Assembly: GCF_002156875.1 (NCBI RefSeq)
Contig: NZ_NCSY01000006.1
Coordinates: 186,001-250,000 of the forward strand
DNA length: 64,000 nt
From: Bacillus sp. EAC
GTDB taxonomy: Bacteria; Bacillota; Bacilli; Bacillales; Bacillaceae_G
Direction of reading: 5' to 3'
Shown: piece after piece, positions 17,977 through 26,321 of the stretch
Position numbering within the stretch: position 1 is the stretch's first letter
How the letters are laid out: each line of letters starts with the position of its first letter
Program-made: the position numbers and the translations under genes
Notes under the pieces: generated by a model
The model's input: the letters and a program-made list of their open reading frames with translations, nothing else
The model's database searches: none
What the model was told of the DNA's origin: nothing

Positions 17977-18453
17977 TTAAAGTCTTAATAATGTACCAGC
18001 TAATGCAATCAAAGCAAGTGCATTTATAACCTGCGATTCAAAATAAAATCGATAAACCCTTTTAAAAAGAATTGTTAAAGGAAGAAAATACACTAAGTAT
18101 TTACAAATATAAAGTGCTGCTGGAGCTAGATATTCTTTACTTAAGAGACTATATTGAGCAACTTGTGGTTTAGAATATGCCGATTTTGCTGTAATCAATA
18201 ACCCTACAATTGCAATAATAAATCCAACAGCAGTAATTAATACGTTAGAAGCTTCTTGCTCTTTACCCCTGCAAATTAAAATAAAAAAGCTTCGAAGAAT
18301 TAATATTCCTCCAAATGTCCCAATTCCACGTGCAATAAAATCTACAATTTGATTTATCAGCTCTTTATTATCCGGAAATTTAATATCAAACTTTTCAACT
18401 ATTAATATACACAATGGGATCAAAATAACAGAAAGTATAATTTTGATTGGCAA
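17977..18453 (-). CDS. Membrane protein, unknown
   Basis: A 158-residue hydrophobic protein with four to five predicted membrane helices (about residues 4-20, 43-60, 72-90, 108-125 and 140-157) and no recognised domain. The first codon would be TTG at 18451-18453, but no good ribosome binding site precedes it and no ATG lies nearby, so the true start is uncertain. It is flanked by the HNH gene and the divergent Abi-alpha gene in the phage-derived block. Function cannot be assigned. Confidence 0.55.
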   Translation of the reverse strand: MPIKIILSVILIPLCILIVEKFDIKFPDNKELINQIVDFIARGIGTFGGILILRSFFILICRGKEQEASNVLITAVGFIIAIVGLLITAKSAYSKPQVAQYSLLSKEYLAPAALYICKYLVYFLPLTILFKRVYRFYFESQVINALALIALAGTLLRL

Positions 18454-18657
18454 GGATATTCATAATTTCTTTTTAAATTTTTAATCACAATAATAACCCC
18501 TCTTTCATTAATCAGAATTATTATATAATTAAAAATAGTATGACGGTTATATAAATATTTTTTTAACTTGATAATTATTTCCTTCTAACAGGTCCATTCT
18601 TCTTGAATATATACCATATTTCTTTCGTTTCAGTACTTTCCAGTTTACAAAACAATG

Positions 18658-18686
18658 TTGACTAGTTGGATAAATGGACAGATAAT
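18658..18686 (+). promoter_or_regulatory. Sigma-A promoter of the Abi-alpha gene
   Basis: TTGACT (18658-18663) and GATAAT (18681-18686) are spaced by 17 bp, 38 bp before the ATG. The remaining part of the 270-bp gap shows nothing I recognise. Confidence 0.65.
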
Positions 18687-18723
18687 TATTTAGAATTAAA
18701 CTAAAACAATCTGGAGAAATATT

Positions 18724-19539
18724 ATGGACATAACAACATTAACTACTGCAGGTACTGCAATAGGAACAACACTTTTGACAAATTTTGTTACAAAAGGTGA
18801 AAGTGCACCATTACAAACCTTAAATGATGCATGGTATTTAGTTTTTGGAAATCTGCATTTTGTTTCCGAAAAAAAGCGCGCAAAACACAAAGCAGAATTA
18901 GATTTGTATATGAATGATATTGTAAAAGAAGTATCTTTAATACCAGATGAGAACTTAATAGAGCCTCGGATGAGAATTGTAGGCCCTGCATTAGACGCAT
19001 CTAAATACTATATTGAAGAAGGAATTTTACGAAAAATGTTTGCCAAAGTTGTTGCATCTTCAATGGATAATCGACAATCATCTAATGTTCATCCTTCATT
19101 TGTTGAGATTATAAAACAACTATCTCCATTGGACGCAAATAATATAAAACTATTCATTGTTGAGTCTCAACAACCGATATGCAAATATAAATTAATAATT
19201 AAAGAGACAGGTAATTACAGAATTTTCAAAGATAATGTATATCTTCAGAATAATGAAGTTGATGATATTGATTTACTTTCAACTTCAATTACAAATTTAA
19301 TAAGACTTGGATTATTAGATGTGAATTTTGTAGACAGTATCTCTAATATTAATGCTTATAAAAATTACTATAATCATCCAACTTATACTGATCTTAAAAC
19401 ATTTTTTGAAAACCCTTATATTTATAACCCAGAATCACAAGAATTATTTAAAAGATACAATGATATCCAAATTGAAAAAGGTGTAATTACGATAACAGCA
19501 CTTGGTAAAGCTTTTATTAATGTTTGTGTCGAAAAGTAA
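18724..19539 (+). CDS. Abi-alpha / DUF4393 family protein
   Basis: A 271-residue cytosolic protein that fits the DUF4393 (Abi-alpha) family. Seen are an early hydrophobic TTAGTAIGTTLLTNF segment, then PLQTLNDAWYLVFG, a charged helix, IPDENLIEPRMRIVGPALDASKYY, and VHPSFVEIIKQLSPLDANNI. Relatives include a lactococcal abortive-infection protein, so a role in stopping phage is possible but unproven here. GGAGAA precedes the ATG, and a dedicated promoter and terminator frame it as a single-gene unit. It lies next to phage remnants, the usual home of such genes. Confidence 0.8.
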   Translation: MDITTLTTAGTAIGTTLLTNFVTKGESAPLQTLNDAWYLVFGNLHFVSEKKRAKHKAELDLYMNDIVKEVSLIPDENLIEPRMRIVGPALDASKYYIEEGILRKMFAKVVASSMDNRQSSNVHPSFVEIIKQLSPLDANNIKLFIVESQQPICKYKLIIKETGNYRIFKDNVYLQNNEVDDIDLLSTSITNLIRLGLLDVNFVDSISNINAYKNYYNHPTYTDLKTFFENPYIYNPESQELFKRYNDIQIEKGVITITALGKAFINVCVEK

Positions 19540-19543
19540 ACTA

Positions 19544-19568
19544 TAAGACCTTTTAGGTCTTTTTTTAT
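19544..19568 (+). terminator. Terminator of the Abi-alpha gene
   Basis: Hairpin AAGACC / GGTCTT around TTTTA followed by TTTTTAT, 5 bp after the stop. Confidence 0.8.
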
Positions 19569-19587
19569 TCCTACTAATATTTCAAAT

Positions 19588-19613
19588 AAAAAAAACACCC
19601 TATCGGATGTTTA
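19588..19613 (-). terminator. Terminator of the 99-aa gene
   Basis: Short hairpin AACATCC / GGGTGTT with a T8 run on the minus strand, at the stop of the gene beginning at 19910. Confidence 0.65.
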
Positions 19614-19910
19614 ATTATTCATAGCAGGTATTTCATCTATTTTATCTGGTAACTCATTAATTTTACCTTCCAAATAATCAATTCCATTAGATGTAATCTG
19701 TGCTAAGTAACAATTCTCTAATATTTGTTTATAAGTAATAAAACCCTTTGCTAAAAGATATTCATAGACACAGTGTGTTTCATTTTCTAGTGCATCTCTA
19801 TGCAAATTTTCATACTTTACTTCGTATGGTAAACCTCCGCTAGTAAAATAATAATCATAAAGATCAAATAAAATCTCTAGCCTATACCTCTGTCTTTCTT
19901 TTATATCCAT
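19611..19910 (-). CDS. Small protein, possible winged-helix phage type
   Basis: A 99-residue charged protein. The pattern RLEILFDLYDYYFTSG, then VYEYLLAKGFITYKQ and AQITSNGIDYLEG resembles the small YjcQ-like winged-helix proteins found in prophages, where a final segment reads IT-x-x-GI-x-YLE. GGGGG is 6 nt before the ATG. No catalytic residues are seen. The assignment is by pattern only; DNA binding is possible. Confidence 0.5.
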   Translation of the reverse strand: MDIKERQRYRLEILFDLYDYYFTSGGLPYEVKYENLHRDALENETHCVYEYLLAKGFITYKQILENCYLAQITSNGIDYLEGKINELPDKIDEIPAMNN

Positions 19911-19983
19911 TCTTTACCCCCAAAAATATACTGACTTATGTATATTAATGTTAATGTTTGAGAAAGTCTATGAAATCTAACTA

Positions 19984-20013
19984 AAAAGCACTCACTAATG
20001 TGAGTACTCATTA
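19984..20013 (-). terminator. Terminator of the 68-aa membrane protein gene
   Basis: Hairpin ACTCAC / GTGAGT around ATTA on the minus strand, followed by GCTTTTT, 20 bp after the stop at 20033. Confidence 0.65.
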
Positions 20014-20032
20014 TTCAGTAAATCCTTATCCT

Positions 20033-20239
20033 TTAATTTAAAAACCATTTGGCCCATAGATAAGCACCAAACAATGCACTTAGACCTACAACACTTGACG
20101 TAAAATTCTTCGGCAATTTAATAACTCTACAAATAAAATTAGTAAAAATAGCAAAAACAGTCATAATAATCATTAAAAATACTAATTTCCCAACTAAATA
20201 ATTTACAAATGGCTCTAACGGTGACCAATCTATTGTCAT
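20033..20239 (-). CDS. Small membrane protein, unknown
   Basis: A 68-residue protein with two predicted membrane helices (about residues 15-38 and 46-64). GGAGGG lies 6 nt before the ATG, so translation is likely. The C-terminus SALFGAYLWAKWFLN is aromatic-rich. No family is recognised. It stands alone between two hairpins in the accessory block; a holin-like role would be a guess. Confidence 0.55.
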   Translation of the reverse strand: MTIDWSPLEPFVNYLVGKLVFLMIIMTVFAIFTNFICRVIKLPKNFTSSVVGLSALFGAYLWAKWFLN

Positions 20240-20294
20240 TCTATTCCCTCCATTCTACGAGTATTTTATCGGTAAAATGGAGTCTCTTTATAAA

Positions 20295-20327
20295 TAAAAA
20301 ACATCTCTGAAGAGATGTTTTAAAATA
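20295..20327 (-). terminator. Hairpin downstream of the broken ORF
   Basis: AAACATCTCT / AGAGATGTTT around GAAG; T-run on the minus strand. It probably ends the transcript that begins with the globin gene. Confidence 0.65.
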
Positions 20328-20394
20328 ATTATTTGTACATCAATATTCTGTAAACATCATTTTTATCATTACTTGGATTTTGGCAATATAAATA

Positions 20395-20562
20395 TTACTT
20401 TTGAAACATTGAATTTGAATTATCATTATTTACAATTTTTTGAATGTGTAAATAAACGTAATTGTAATCTTTATTATTTTCCGGACGATAATCTTTTAGC
20501 CATTTATTTACCGTTTAGACTTCTTTTTGCTGTATCATTTTAAATGGAAGGCATTTTTTCAT
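20395..20562 (-). pseudogene. Small ORF interrupted by an in-frame stop
   Basis: Starting with ATG 5 bp after the globin stop, 15 codons are followed by TAA and then, in the same frame, by 39 further codons beginning TVNKWLKDYRPENN and ending at TAA 20395-20397. The single stop splits a coherent 54-residue sequence that looks coding (WLKDYRPENNKDYNYVYLHI). It seems a decayed or recently broken small gene. It is unrelated to the globin. No family is recognised. Confidence 0.45.
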
Positions 20563-20567
20563 TTTAA

Positions 20568-20930
20568 TCACTTATAAAGGATATCATCCTTCAGTGCAGC
20601 CACCTTACTTAATGCAACATCAATATCAGACTCACTTATTCCAAAGTGAGCAAGTGCATCATGTAAATGTGTTGCGATCGCATTAAAATGTTCTGGTTGT
20701 AAATTTAGCCCCTCATGCGCCTTGGACATTGATTTACCAGAATATTGATTAGGTCCACCTAATGCAAAACTAATAAATTTTGTCTGATGTTTACGCTGTT
20801 TTTCCATGTCTGTCTTCTCGAAAAAATGATTTACTGTTTCATCTTTTAAAACTAATTCGTTATAAAAATAGTCCACAACTTTCGAAACCGCTTCTTCTCC
20901 ACCAAATTTTTCATAAAGAGTTTGTTCCAT
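20568..20930 (-). CDS. Group I truncated haemoglobin
   Basis: A 120-residue 2-on-2 globin (YjbI-unlike, group I type) that binds haem and O2 or NO in the cytosol. Visible features are the start LYEKFGGEEAVSKVVDYFYNE with the distal B10 tyrosine, the GGPNQYSGKSM turn, and the proximal histidine in KAHEGL. The start chosen is ATG at 20928-20930 with AAGGTGG 7 nt upstream; the frame is open 14 codons further but lacks a signal. Probable roles are NO detoxification or oxygen handling. Confidence 0.88.
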   Translation of the reverse strand: MEQTLYEKFGGEEAVSKVVDYFYNELVLKDETVNHFFEKTDMEKQRKHQTKFISFALGGPNQYSGKSMSKAHEGLNLQPEHFNAIATHLHDALAHFGISESDIDVALSKVAALKDDILYK

Positions 20931-21133
20931 AATGACCACCTTTGCATTTTTACATAATAATAGTTTTTCCAAAAGCCAAATTTTGAATCTTCATTTTCAA
21001 TAGGATTCTACTTTCTACTCAATCATCTTCTATATCAACAGATTCCCTTAACATAACCTTTTAAAAACAACAATCTATTAGAAAAAAGCCAATAAAAAAA
21101 CTAGAAATGCTAATAAAACAGCACGTCTAGACT

Positions 21134-22600
21134 TTAATCTTCTCTAGTATTAACTTCCACAGCTACTCTAATGCCTGATTCAATTGCTCCTTCGATCCAT
21201 CCTGGTATTGAAGAAGTATGTTCACCTGCAAAATGAATTCTTCCTTCAGGAGTTGAGATATACGGCCCAAGATCCGTTTGCTGTTCTGTTTTAAACATCG
21301 ATAAGGCACCACCAGCATATGGATCTTGTGTCCAGCTGTGCGTATATCCAGTAATGAACTCAGTATATACTTGATTTCCAAAAATTAATGCTAAATTTTT
21401 TAACGCTTCCCTAATTCGTGCGTCTTCTGACAGACTATCCCATAATAAAGCTTCATCTTCCCAGGTGTAACTCCCTAATATGGTTCCTGGACCATCTGAA
21501 TCTAGTCGATTACTTGGAAAATAAGAAAATCGAATTGGTAAATCAGTAACAACTTTACCACCATAAAGTCCATATTTCTCCCAAAATCTAGTTTTGAACT
21601 GAAGTCCTATCTTTGTTGCCGCTAAGTAATGTAATGAACGAATTGCTTTCAACTTGTAGTACGAAAAAGTATTTACTGGATAAACTTCTACAAAACTTAA
21701 TACAGAAAAAGGGATTGTAATAATCGCGTAGTCTCCGGATGATTGAAATTGCTCAGAGCTTTTTGTATGTTCTGAATGAATTGAAACTTTGTTGGTTTGC
21801 TGGACGATTTTTGTCATCTTATGTCCATAGAAAATATTATCTCTTAATTCTTCCAAAAATGCGCTAGGAAGCAAATCATTGCCGCCAGTTATTTCATACA
21901 GTTTTATATCTTTCCCAAATAATACTGTGAATTCACGTAAGATAGCAGTAAAAGACAGCTCTGGAAACCCTCTTGTTCCTTGTAGAACTTTTATCACGTC
22001 CAATGCATTCGGAGACAATGAAACGCCATTTGGATTATATCTTAAGAATAATTCCATTGAATACATATCATAATCATTTACAATCTTTTCCCAATTTTTT
22101 GTAGTATCTTGATTAATGAACTGAATCGTTGGCCCTATCGAGTTATCAAGTAGTTGATCTACAGTTAAACCTTTTTCGGAAGCTTGGACTGGAAATTCTA
22201 AAATATCGGGATTTTGTTCATATATTTCTTGATTGGTTCTAATTCCATTTACATAAATTAAATCATTAGGAGTGCTATTAATAAATTCATTCACTTTTAA
22301 ATTGAATTTATTTATATATTCTATTACTAGTTGATGGGTTGAAGGAATTCGCATAGCCCCAAGTTCCAAATATTGCCCATCTATAAATGGTTCTCTTTTC
22401 GTATATACCCTACCGCCTACTCGATCATTTGCTTCTAAAATAGTCACATTATGTCCGGCTTTTTTTAATAATGAAGCAGCAACTAACCCAGACATTCCAG
22501 CACCAACGATCGTAATTCTCTTTGGATTGTTTGTTTTTTCTAATCCATTTCGAATGATTGATATCATTTGATTGGTAGAAAGTGCTTGACGTGAACTCAT
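21134..22600 (-). CDS. Flavin-containing amine oxidase
   Basis: A 488-residue FAD-dependent oxidase of the monoamine/L-amino-acid oxidase family. The dinucleotide-binding motif VGAGMSGLVAASLL and the following EANDRVGGRVYT are at about residues 33-66, and the FAD-binding C-terminus HFAGEHTSSIPGWIEGAIESG closes the protein. No signal peptide or membrane helix is seen. Related Bacillus proteins include YobN. It should oxidise an amine or amino acid with release of H2O2; the substrate is not known. ATG at 22598-22600 has AAAGAG 9 nt upstream; upstream TTG and ATG codons lie too close to that site. Confidence 0.85.
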   Translation of the reverse strand: MSSRQALSTNQMISIIRNGLEKTNNPKRITIVGAGMSGLVAASLLKKAGHNVTILEANDRVGGRVYTKREPFIDGQYLELGAMRIPSTHQLVIEYINKFNLKVNEFINSTPNDLIYVNGIRTNQEIYEQNPDILEFPVQASEKGLTVDQLLDNSIGPTIQFINQDTTKNWEKIVNDYDMYSMELFLRYNPNGVSLSPNALDVIKVLQGTRGFPELSFTAILREFTVLFGKDIKLYEITGGNDLLPSAFLEELRDNIFYGHKMTKIVQQTNKVSIHSEHTKSSEQFQSSGDYAIITIPFSVLSFVEVYPVNTFSYYKLKAIRSLHYLAATKIGLQFKTRFWEKYGLYGGKVVTDLPIRFSYFPSNRLDSDGPGTILGSYTWEDEALLWDSLSEDARIREALKNLALIFGNQVYTEFITGYTHSWTQDPYAGGALSMFKTEQQTDLGPYISTPEGRIHFAGEHTSSIPGWIEGAIESGIRVAVEVNTRED

Positions 22601-22696
22601 AGACATCAACTCTTTCTATGGATTTTAAATAGTTCCTTAGAATTTTATTCTTGTTACATTTTCTTTAGAATATTTTAATGATTTTTAACAGAAGAC

Positions 22697-22730
22697 AAAA
22701 AAAGGCCTCGAATAACTTCGAGGTCCTACT
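22697..22730 (-). terminator. Terminator of the 123-aa gene
   Basis: Hairpin GGACCTCGAA / TTCGAGGCC around GTTA on the minus strand with a T7 run. Confidence 0.8.
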
Positions 22731-22769
22731 AATAATCTACTTGAAGATTTGATTAAAAATAGTCAACTA

Positions 22770-23141
22770 CTATTTTAATTTTACTCTCGCCAAGTCATGC
22801 TGCATTGCATTATTACCGTTTTGCGGATCAAATGTAATGTCACTAAGTCCGAACACACTTACAACAACATCTTTATCTTTTGGATGAATGACTCTTACTT
22901 CATATGCAAACAATGCAGGTGAAAGTTGTAATGATCTAAATGTTCTGTATTGATTTGGAGCCAATGTTTGTGTAGAAGGGTCTACCATTGGTATTACGAT
23001 AGGAGAACCAGATGACCAGTCAAACATTTGGACCGTTACTGATCTAAAACTATCTGGATCAATATTCAACGCTTCTACAGTTAAGAACATTGTTGAAGAA
23101 TGTCTTCTTAACACACCAGTTGTTAAAATTTTAGAACCCAA
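22770..23141 (-). CDS. Conserved-looking hypothetical protein, 123 aa
   Basis: A 123-residue soluble protein without signal peptide. It looks like a single beta-sandwich: alternating strands such as TMFLTVEALNID, FRSVTVQMFDWSS and LFAYEVRVIHPKDKDVVVSVFG. The start is probably TTG with AAGGAG 10 nt upstream. It has its own terminator. I do not recognise the family. Similar short beta-rich proteins occur in Bacillus spore surface or phage contexts, but no link can be shown. Confidence 0.6.
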   Translation of the reverse strand: MGSKILTTGVLRRHSSTMFLTVEALNIDPDSFRSVTVQMFDWSSGSPIVIPMVDPSTQTLAPNQYRTFRSLQLSPALFAYEVRVIHPKDKDVVVSVFGLSDITFDPQNGNNAMQHDLARVKLK

Positions 23142-23294
23142 TTCGCGCTCTCTCCTTATATCTTATTTGGACAAGCAAGTCCATACAATATACAATGTTG
23201 TTCCATTAAAAATGGAAACGGACAGTAGCACATCATTACATTATTTCAACATTTTAATTAATAGATTACAAAAAATAGAGAAGTTTTAAAAATC

Positions 23295-23876
23295 TTATAT
23301 CTGATGATAAAAAGTAGCCTTTAATAAAGATAAACACTCTCTTATATATGCAGTAGGAATAATTACGCGTGGTGTTTTTGCCGGTAAACCAACGATATTT
23401 AATCCTTGCTTCTTTGCTAATTTAACTGATCGATACAAATGATAATCATTTGTGACTACTATCACATTAGCTTTTTCACTATCAATTATTTTTTTTGAAA
23501 ACTTTATATTTTCGAATGTATTTGTCGATAATTCTTCTTTTATTATTCTGTGATCTTCTATTCCTAATTTGATTAGTTCCAGTCTCATACACTCTGCTTC
23601 TGAAATTAATTCATCTTTTCCTTGACCACCAGAGACAATAATCTTAGTATTTTCATTAGCTTTCGCATACTTAGCTGCTGTTTGTATTCGATATTTAAGA
23701 GCAAGTGTTGGCTTACTTTTCTTCAAGCCAGCACCTAAAACTATTAAATAATCCGCTTTTTTAGGCACTGTGTGCTTATATTGTGAATAACTATTTACCC
23801 CTATAAAAATCATACAAGCAAGATAAACTAGTATTCCAAATAATACACAATATGTACCAATCTTTACTATATTCAC
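23295..23876 (-). CDS. YdcF/SanA-like DUF218 membrane protein
   Basis: A 193-residue protein with one N-terminal membrane helix (residues 8-28) and an extracytoplasmic DUF218 domain. Typical motifs are ADYLIVLGAG, IIVSGGQGKDE, SEAECM and IVVTNDYHLYRS. Family members SanA and ElyC act on envelope integrity, possibly on lipid-linked wall precursors; the exact reaction is unknown. The start seems to be GTG at 23874-23876 with GGTGG upstream. It is a single-gene unit. Confidence 0.8.
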   Translation of the reverse strand: MNIVKIGTYCVLFGILVYLACMIFIGVNSYSQYKHTVPKKADYLIVLGAGLKKSKPTLALKYRIQTAAKYAKANENTKIIVSGGQGKDELISEAECMRLELIKLGIEDHRIIKEELSTNTFENIKFSKKIIDSEKANVIVVTNDYHLYRSVKLAKKQGLNIVGLPAKTPRVIIPTAYIRECLSLLKATFYHQI

Positions 23877-23940
23877 TTATCACTCACCACCAAATTCTTT
23901 CACTTTTATCCTATTGTAACGAATAATTAGACAGTTTTCA

Positions 23941-23993
23941 TTAAAAAAAGAGACAATCAACAAAATGACTACCATTGTTGATTGCCTCTTTTT
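23941..23993 (-). terminator. Terminator of the 44-aa gene
   Basis: Long hairpin AAAGAGGCAATCAAC / GTTGATTGTCTCTTT on the minus strand with T-runs on both sides, directly after the stop at 23997. Confidence 0.85.
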
Positions 23994-23996
23994 CAT

Positions 23997-24131
23997 TTAT
24001 CTAGGGTATTTTTCGTCCATAGGATTGTGTTGATCTTTTGAAAGTCTTTTTTGATGAGCTTTCGTTTTCGCATCAACATGGTTTGCATCACTAGGTCGAT
24101 TTTTCTTTGAACCACCTGCTGCATGACTCAT
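23997..24131 (-). CDS. Small hydrophilic protein (44 aa), unknown
   Basis: A 44-codon frame with a strong ribosome binding site (GGAGGG 5-6 nt before the ATG at 24129-24131) and its own strong terminator. The peptide is very basic and hydrophilic: MSHAAGGSKKNRPSDANHVD at the start and DEKYPR at the end. The composition (Lys, His, Asn, Ser, no hydrophobic core) is like that of small spore or stress peptides of Bacillus. No named family is recognised. Confidence 0.65.
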   Translation of the reverse strand: MSHAAGGSKKNRPSDANHVDAKTKAHQKRLSKDQHNPMDEKYPR

Positions 24132-24189
24132 TTTATTCCCTCCATATAACCAGTTCGTACAAAAAGTAGTTTACGTAGAAAGAATTTGT

Positions 24190-25569
24190 TTATGCAATTT
24201 TTTGAGAATCCCCTATCTCATTTTCGTGATTTAAACCTTTACCAAAAACGGCGGCTAACATGCTAAACAATGGTGTAATAAATAGGATAAATGAAAATGG
24301 TAAATATTCTAAAACCGGGACACCTAGAGTTGCTGCAAAAAATGCACCACTTACACTCCAAGGTACAATCGGATTAAATAATGTCCCACCATCTTCTAAA
24401 GCTCGAGATAAGTTTTTAAGTGGGATATCCTTTTGAATATACACATCCTTTAATAATTGCCCAGGAAGTAGGATTGAAAGATATTGTTCTCCAGTCAATA
24501 AATTAACACCTATTGAAGATAATGTACTAGCAATGACAATATTGCCTTTACGTTTTAAATTAGTTAATGACTCAATCGCTTTATCAAACACTCTAAGTTC
24601 TTGTAGCAGTCCTCCTAAGGCTAATGCGATAAAAATTAGTGAAACAGACCACATCATGGATTGTAAACCACCACGATTAATGATCGAATTTAGCATTTCG
24701 TTGTTTGTATCTAATTGGAATCCACTTTGTAATGTAGTGAAAACTTTATCTAGTGTAACACCTTTTTGAATGATAAAAGCTAAAATTAGAGAACTCACAA
24801 TCCCTGCTGACATCGTTGGTAGTGTAGAAAATCCTTTAAACGCCATAATAAACACAATTAAACATGGGATTAGTAGGATAGGATTTACTTCAAAATTTGC
24901 AGAAATTGCTTTTTTCATTTCCATAACCTGTGCCATATCTGTGTTGCCATGTCCCATACCGATGATTAAAAATAAAATAACAGTTACAATTAACGCTGGA
25001 ATCGTTGTATATGCCATATGACGAATATGCTCATTTACTTTGATTCCTAAAATGCTTGGTACAAAATTTGTTGTATCTGATATTGGTGACATTTTATCAC
25101 CAAAGCAAGCTCCACATATAATCGCACCTGCAGCAATAGCTGGAGGAATTCCCATGATATGCGCGATCCCCATTAATGCAACTCCAACAGTCCCAATTGT
25201 CGTAAATGTACTCCCCGTAAAACTAGCAACTATAATGGTTATAAAAATGCTACTAACAGCAAACCATTTTGCAGAAAGAACTGAAATTCCGAAATATAAT
25301 AACGTTGGAACTGTACCACTTAACATCCATGAGCCAATCAATAACCCAATCATCATTAGAATCAATGTGGGTGATAGTCCATTCTGTATTCCCTTTTTCA
25401 TTCCATCTTCAAGCTGGTTCCATTTGTAGTCTTTTACTAAGCCAAAAATTGATAGACAAACTACACATAGTAATAGTGGAATATGCGGTTCCGTATTTAA
25501 AATAACTAGACAACTAGACATAATGATAGTAAACAGTGCGATTAACGCACCTAATTCGATGTTTTTCAT
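24190..25569 (-). CDS. NhaC-family Na+/H+ antiporter
   Basis: A 459-residue transporter with about 11-12 membrane helices. NhaC family signatures include FTGSTFTTIGTVGVALMGIA, GAIICGACFGDKMSPISDTT and the C-terminal ALEDGGTLFNPIVPWSVSGAFF. It exchanges Na+ for H+ across the cell membrane; MleN-type malate/lactate exchange is an alternative in this family. GGGAGAA lies 8 nt before the ATG. It is a single gene between the 44-aa gene and repeat copy 2. Confidence 0.88.
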   Translation of the reverse strand: MKNIELGALIALFTIIMSSCLVILNTEPHIPLLLCVVCLSIFGLVKDYKWNQLEDGMKKGIQNGLSPTLILMMIGLLIGSWMLSGTVPTLLYFGISVLSAKWFAVSSIFITIIVASFTGSTFTTIGTVGVALMGIAHIMGIPPAIAAGAIICGACFGDKMSPISDTTNFVPSILGIKVNEHIRHMAYTTIPALIVTVILFLIIGMGHGNTDMAQVMEMKKAISANFEVNPILLIPCLIVFIMAFKGFSTLPTMSAGIVSSLILAFIIQKGVTLDKVFTTLQSGFQLDTNNEMLNSIINRGGLQSMMWSVSLIFIALALGGLLQELRVFDKAIESLTNLKRKGNIVIASTLSSIGVNLLTGEQYLSILLPGQLLKDVYIQKDIPLKNLSRALEDGGTLFNPIVPWSVSGAFFAATLGVPVLEYLPFSFILFITPLFSMLAAVFGKGLNHENEIGDSQKIA

Positions 25570-25650
25570 GAAGATTTTCTCCCAATTTCTATATTATTGG
25601 CTTTTTTCTAAAAGTATGTTGTTTATAGATTTAGTAACTCTTCGACAGAA

Positions 25651-25773
25651 GTTGATTGGAACGGTTATACGAGACTCCCATGGGAGTAGCGGAAAAGCTA
25701 TTACCCAGCTGGCTTTGCGATGAGGCTCAGCTCTCGCACCACGAAAAAGCAGTATGCTGGTGTTAAAATCAAC
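25651..25773 (-). repeat. Bacillales-type intergenic repeat, copy 2 (inverted)
   Basis: Read on the minus strand it begins GTTGATTTTAACACCAGC and ends CGTTCCAATCAAC, paralleling copy 1. It retains the central GAGCCTC and the CTCCCATGGGAGTCTC block. It fills most of the 270-bp gap between the GNAT gene and nhaC. Confidence 0.6.
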
Positions 25774-25843
25774 TCACACATTCTAAAATAACAACAATAG
25801 TTAAGAAAACAGCCTTCTTATTTTTTTCTTGTAAGTATAATGT

Positions 25844-26305
25844 TTAAATATCCATATAAACATGTTCTCTAAACTTAGTAAATCCAAGTTTCTCATAAAA
25901 TTTTCTAGCAATTTCGTTATCAATCCAATAATCTAACTCAACTCTTGAAAGATTATGCTCACGAGCAAATGATGCAATTTTATGAATTAAAAATGATCCG
26001 TAGCCTTTATTCCTTTTCCCTTCATTAATGCTAATTTGGTGAACATAGGCTAATCGAAATGCTTTTTTTATTGGTCCCTCTGGAATATTTTTTATTTCAA
26101 TCCAAGCATAGCCTACTAATTCTTCTTCATCTTTTACTAATAGAAAAAAGTGTTCAGGTTTATCAACTACACTCTTAAAAAACTCAGTTACTTCATCTAT
26201 ATTGTGAACCTTAAAAAATTCTGGAAATAATTCTGCATGTAAATTCTGAACGCCTTCGTTTAATTTTGCCAATATTCGGTAATCTCTAGTTAGTATAATC
26301 TCCAT
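25844..26305 (-). CDS. GNAT-family N-acetyltransferase
   Basis: A 153-residue GNAT acetyltransferase. Motif A, the acetyl-CoA loop, is seen as GKRNKGYGSFLIHKIASFA, preceded by VHQISINE and followed by VELDYWIDNEIARKFYEKLGF. The substrate is unknown. ATG at 26303-26305 has AAAGGGTG 6 nt upstream. The gene is preceded by a complete T-box leader (26322-26598), so its expression should rise when a tRNA is uncharged. It lies directly downstream of tyrS with no separate terminator seen between. Confidence 0.85.
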   Translation of the reverse strand: MEIILTRDYRILAKLNEGVQNLHAELFPEFFKVHNIDEVTEFFKSVVDKPEHFFLLVKDEEELVGYAWIEIKNIPEGPIKKAFRLAYVHQISINEGKRNKGYGSFLIHKIASFAREHNLSRVELDYWIDNEIARKFYEKLGFTKFREHVYMDI

Positions 26306-26321
26306 ATATATCACCCTTTCA

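Noticed and set aside
24190-25569. Several long open frames on the plus strand opposite the NhaC gene
   Set aside because: They lie wholly antisense to a clear transporter gene, lack ribosome binding sites and have shadow-like composition.
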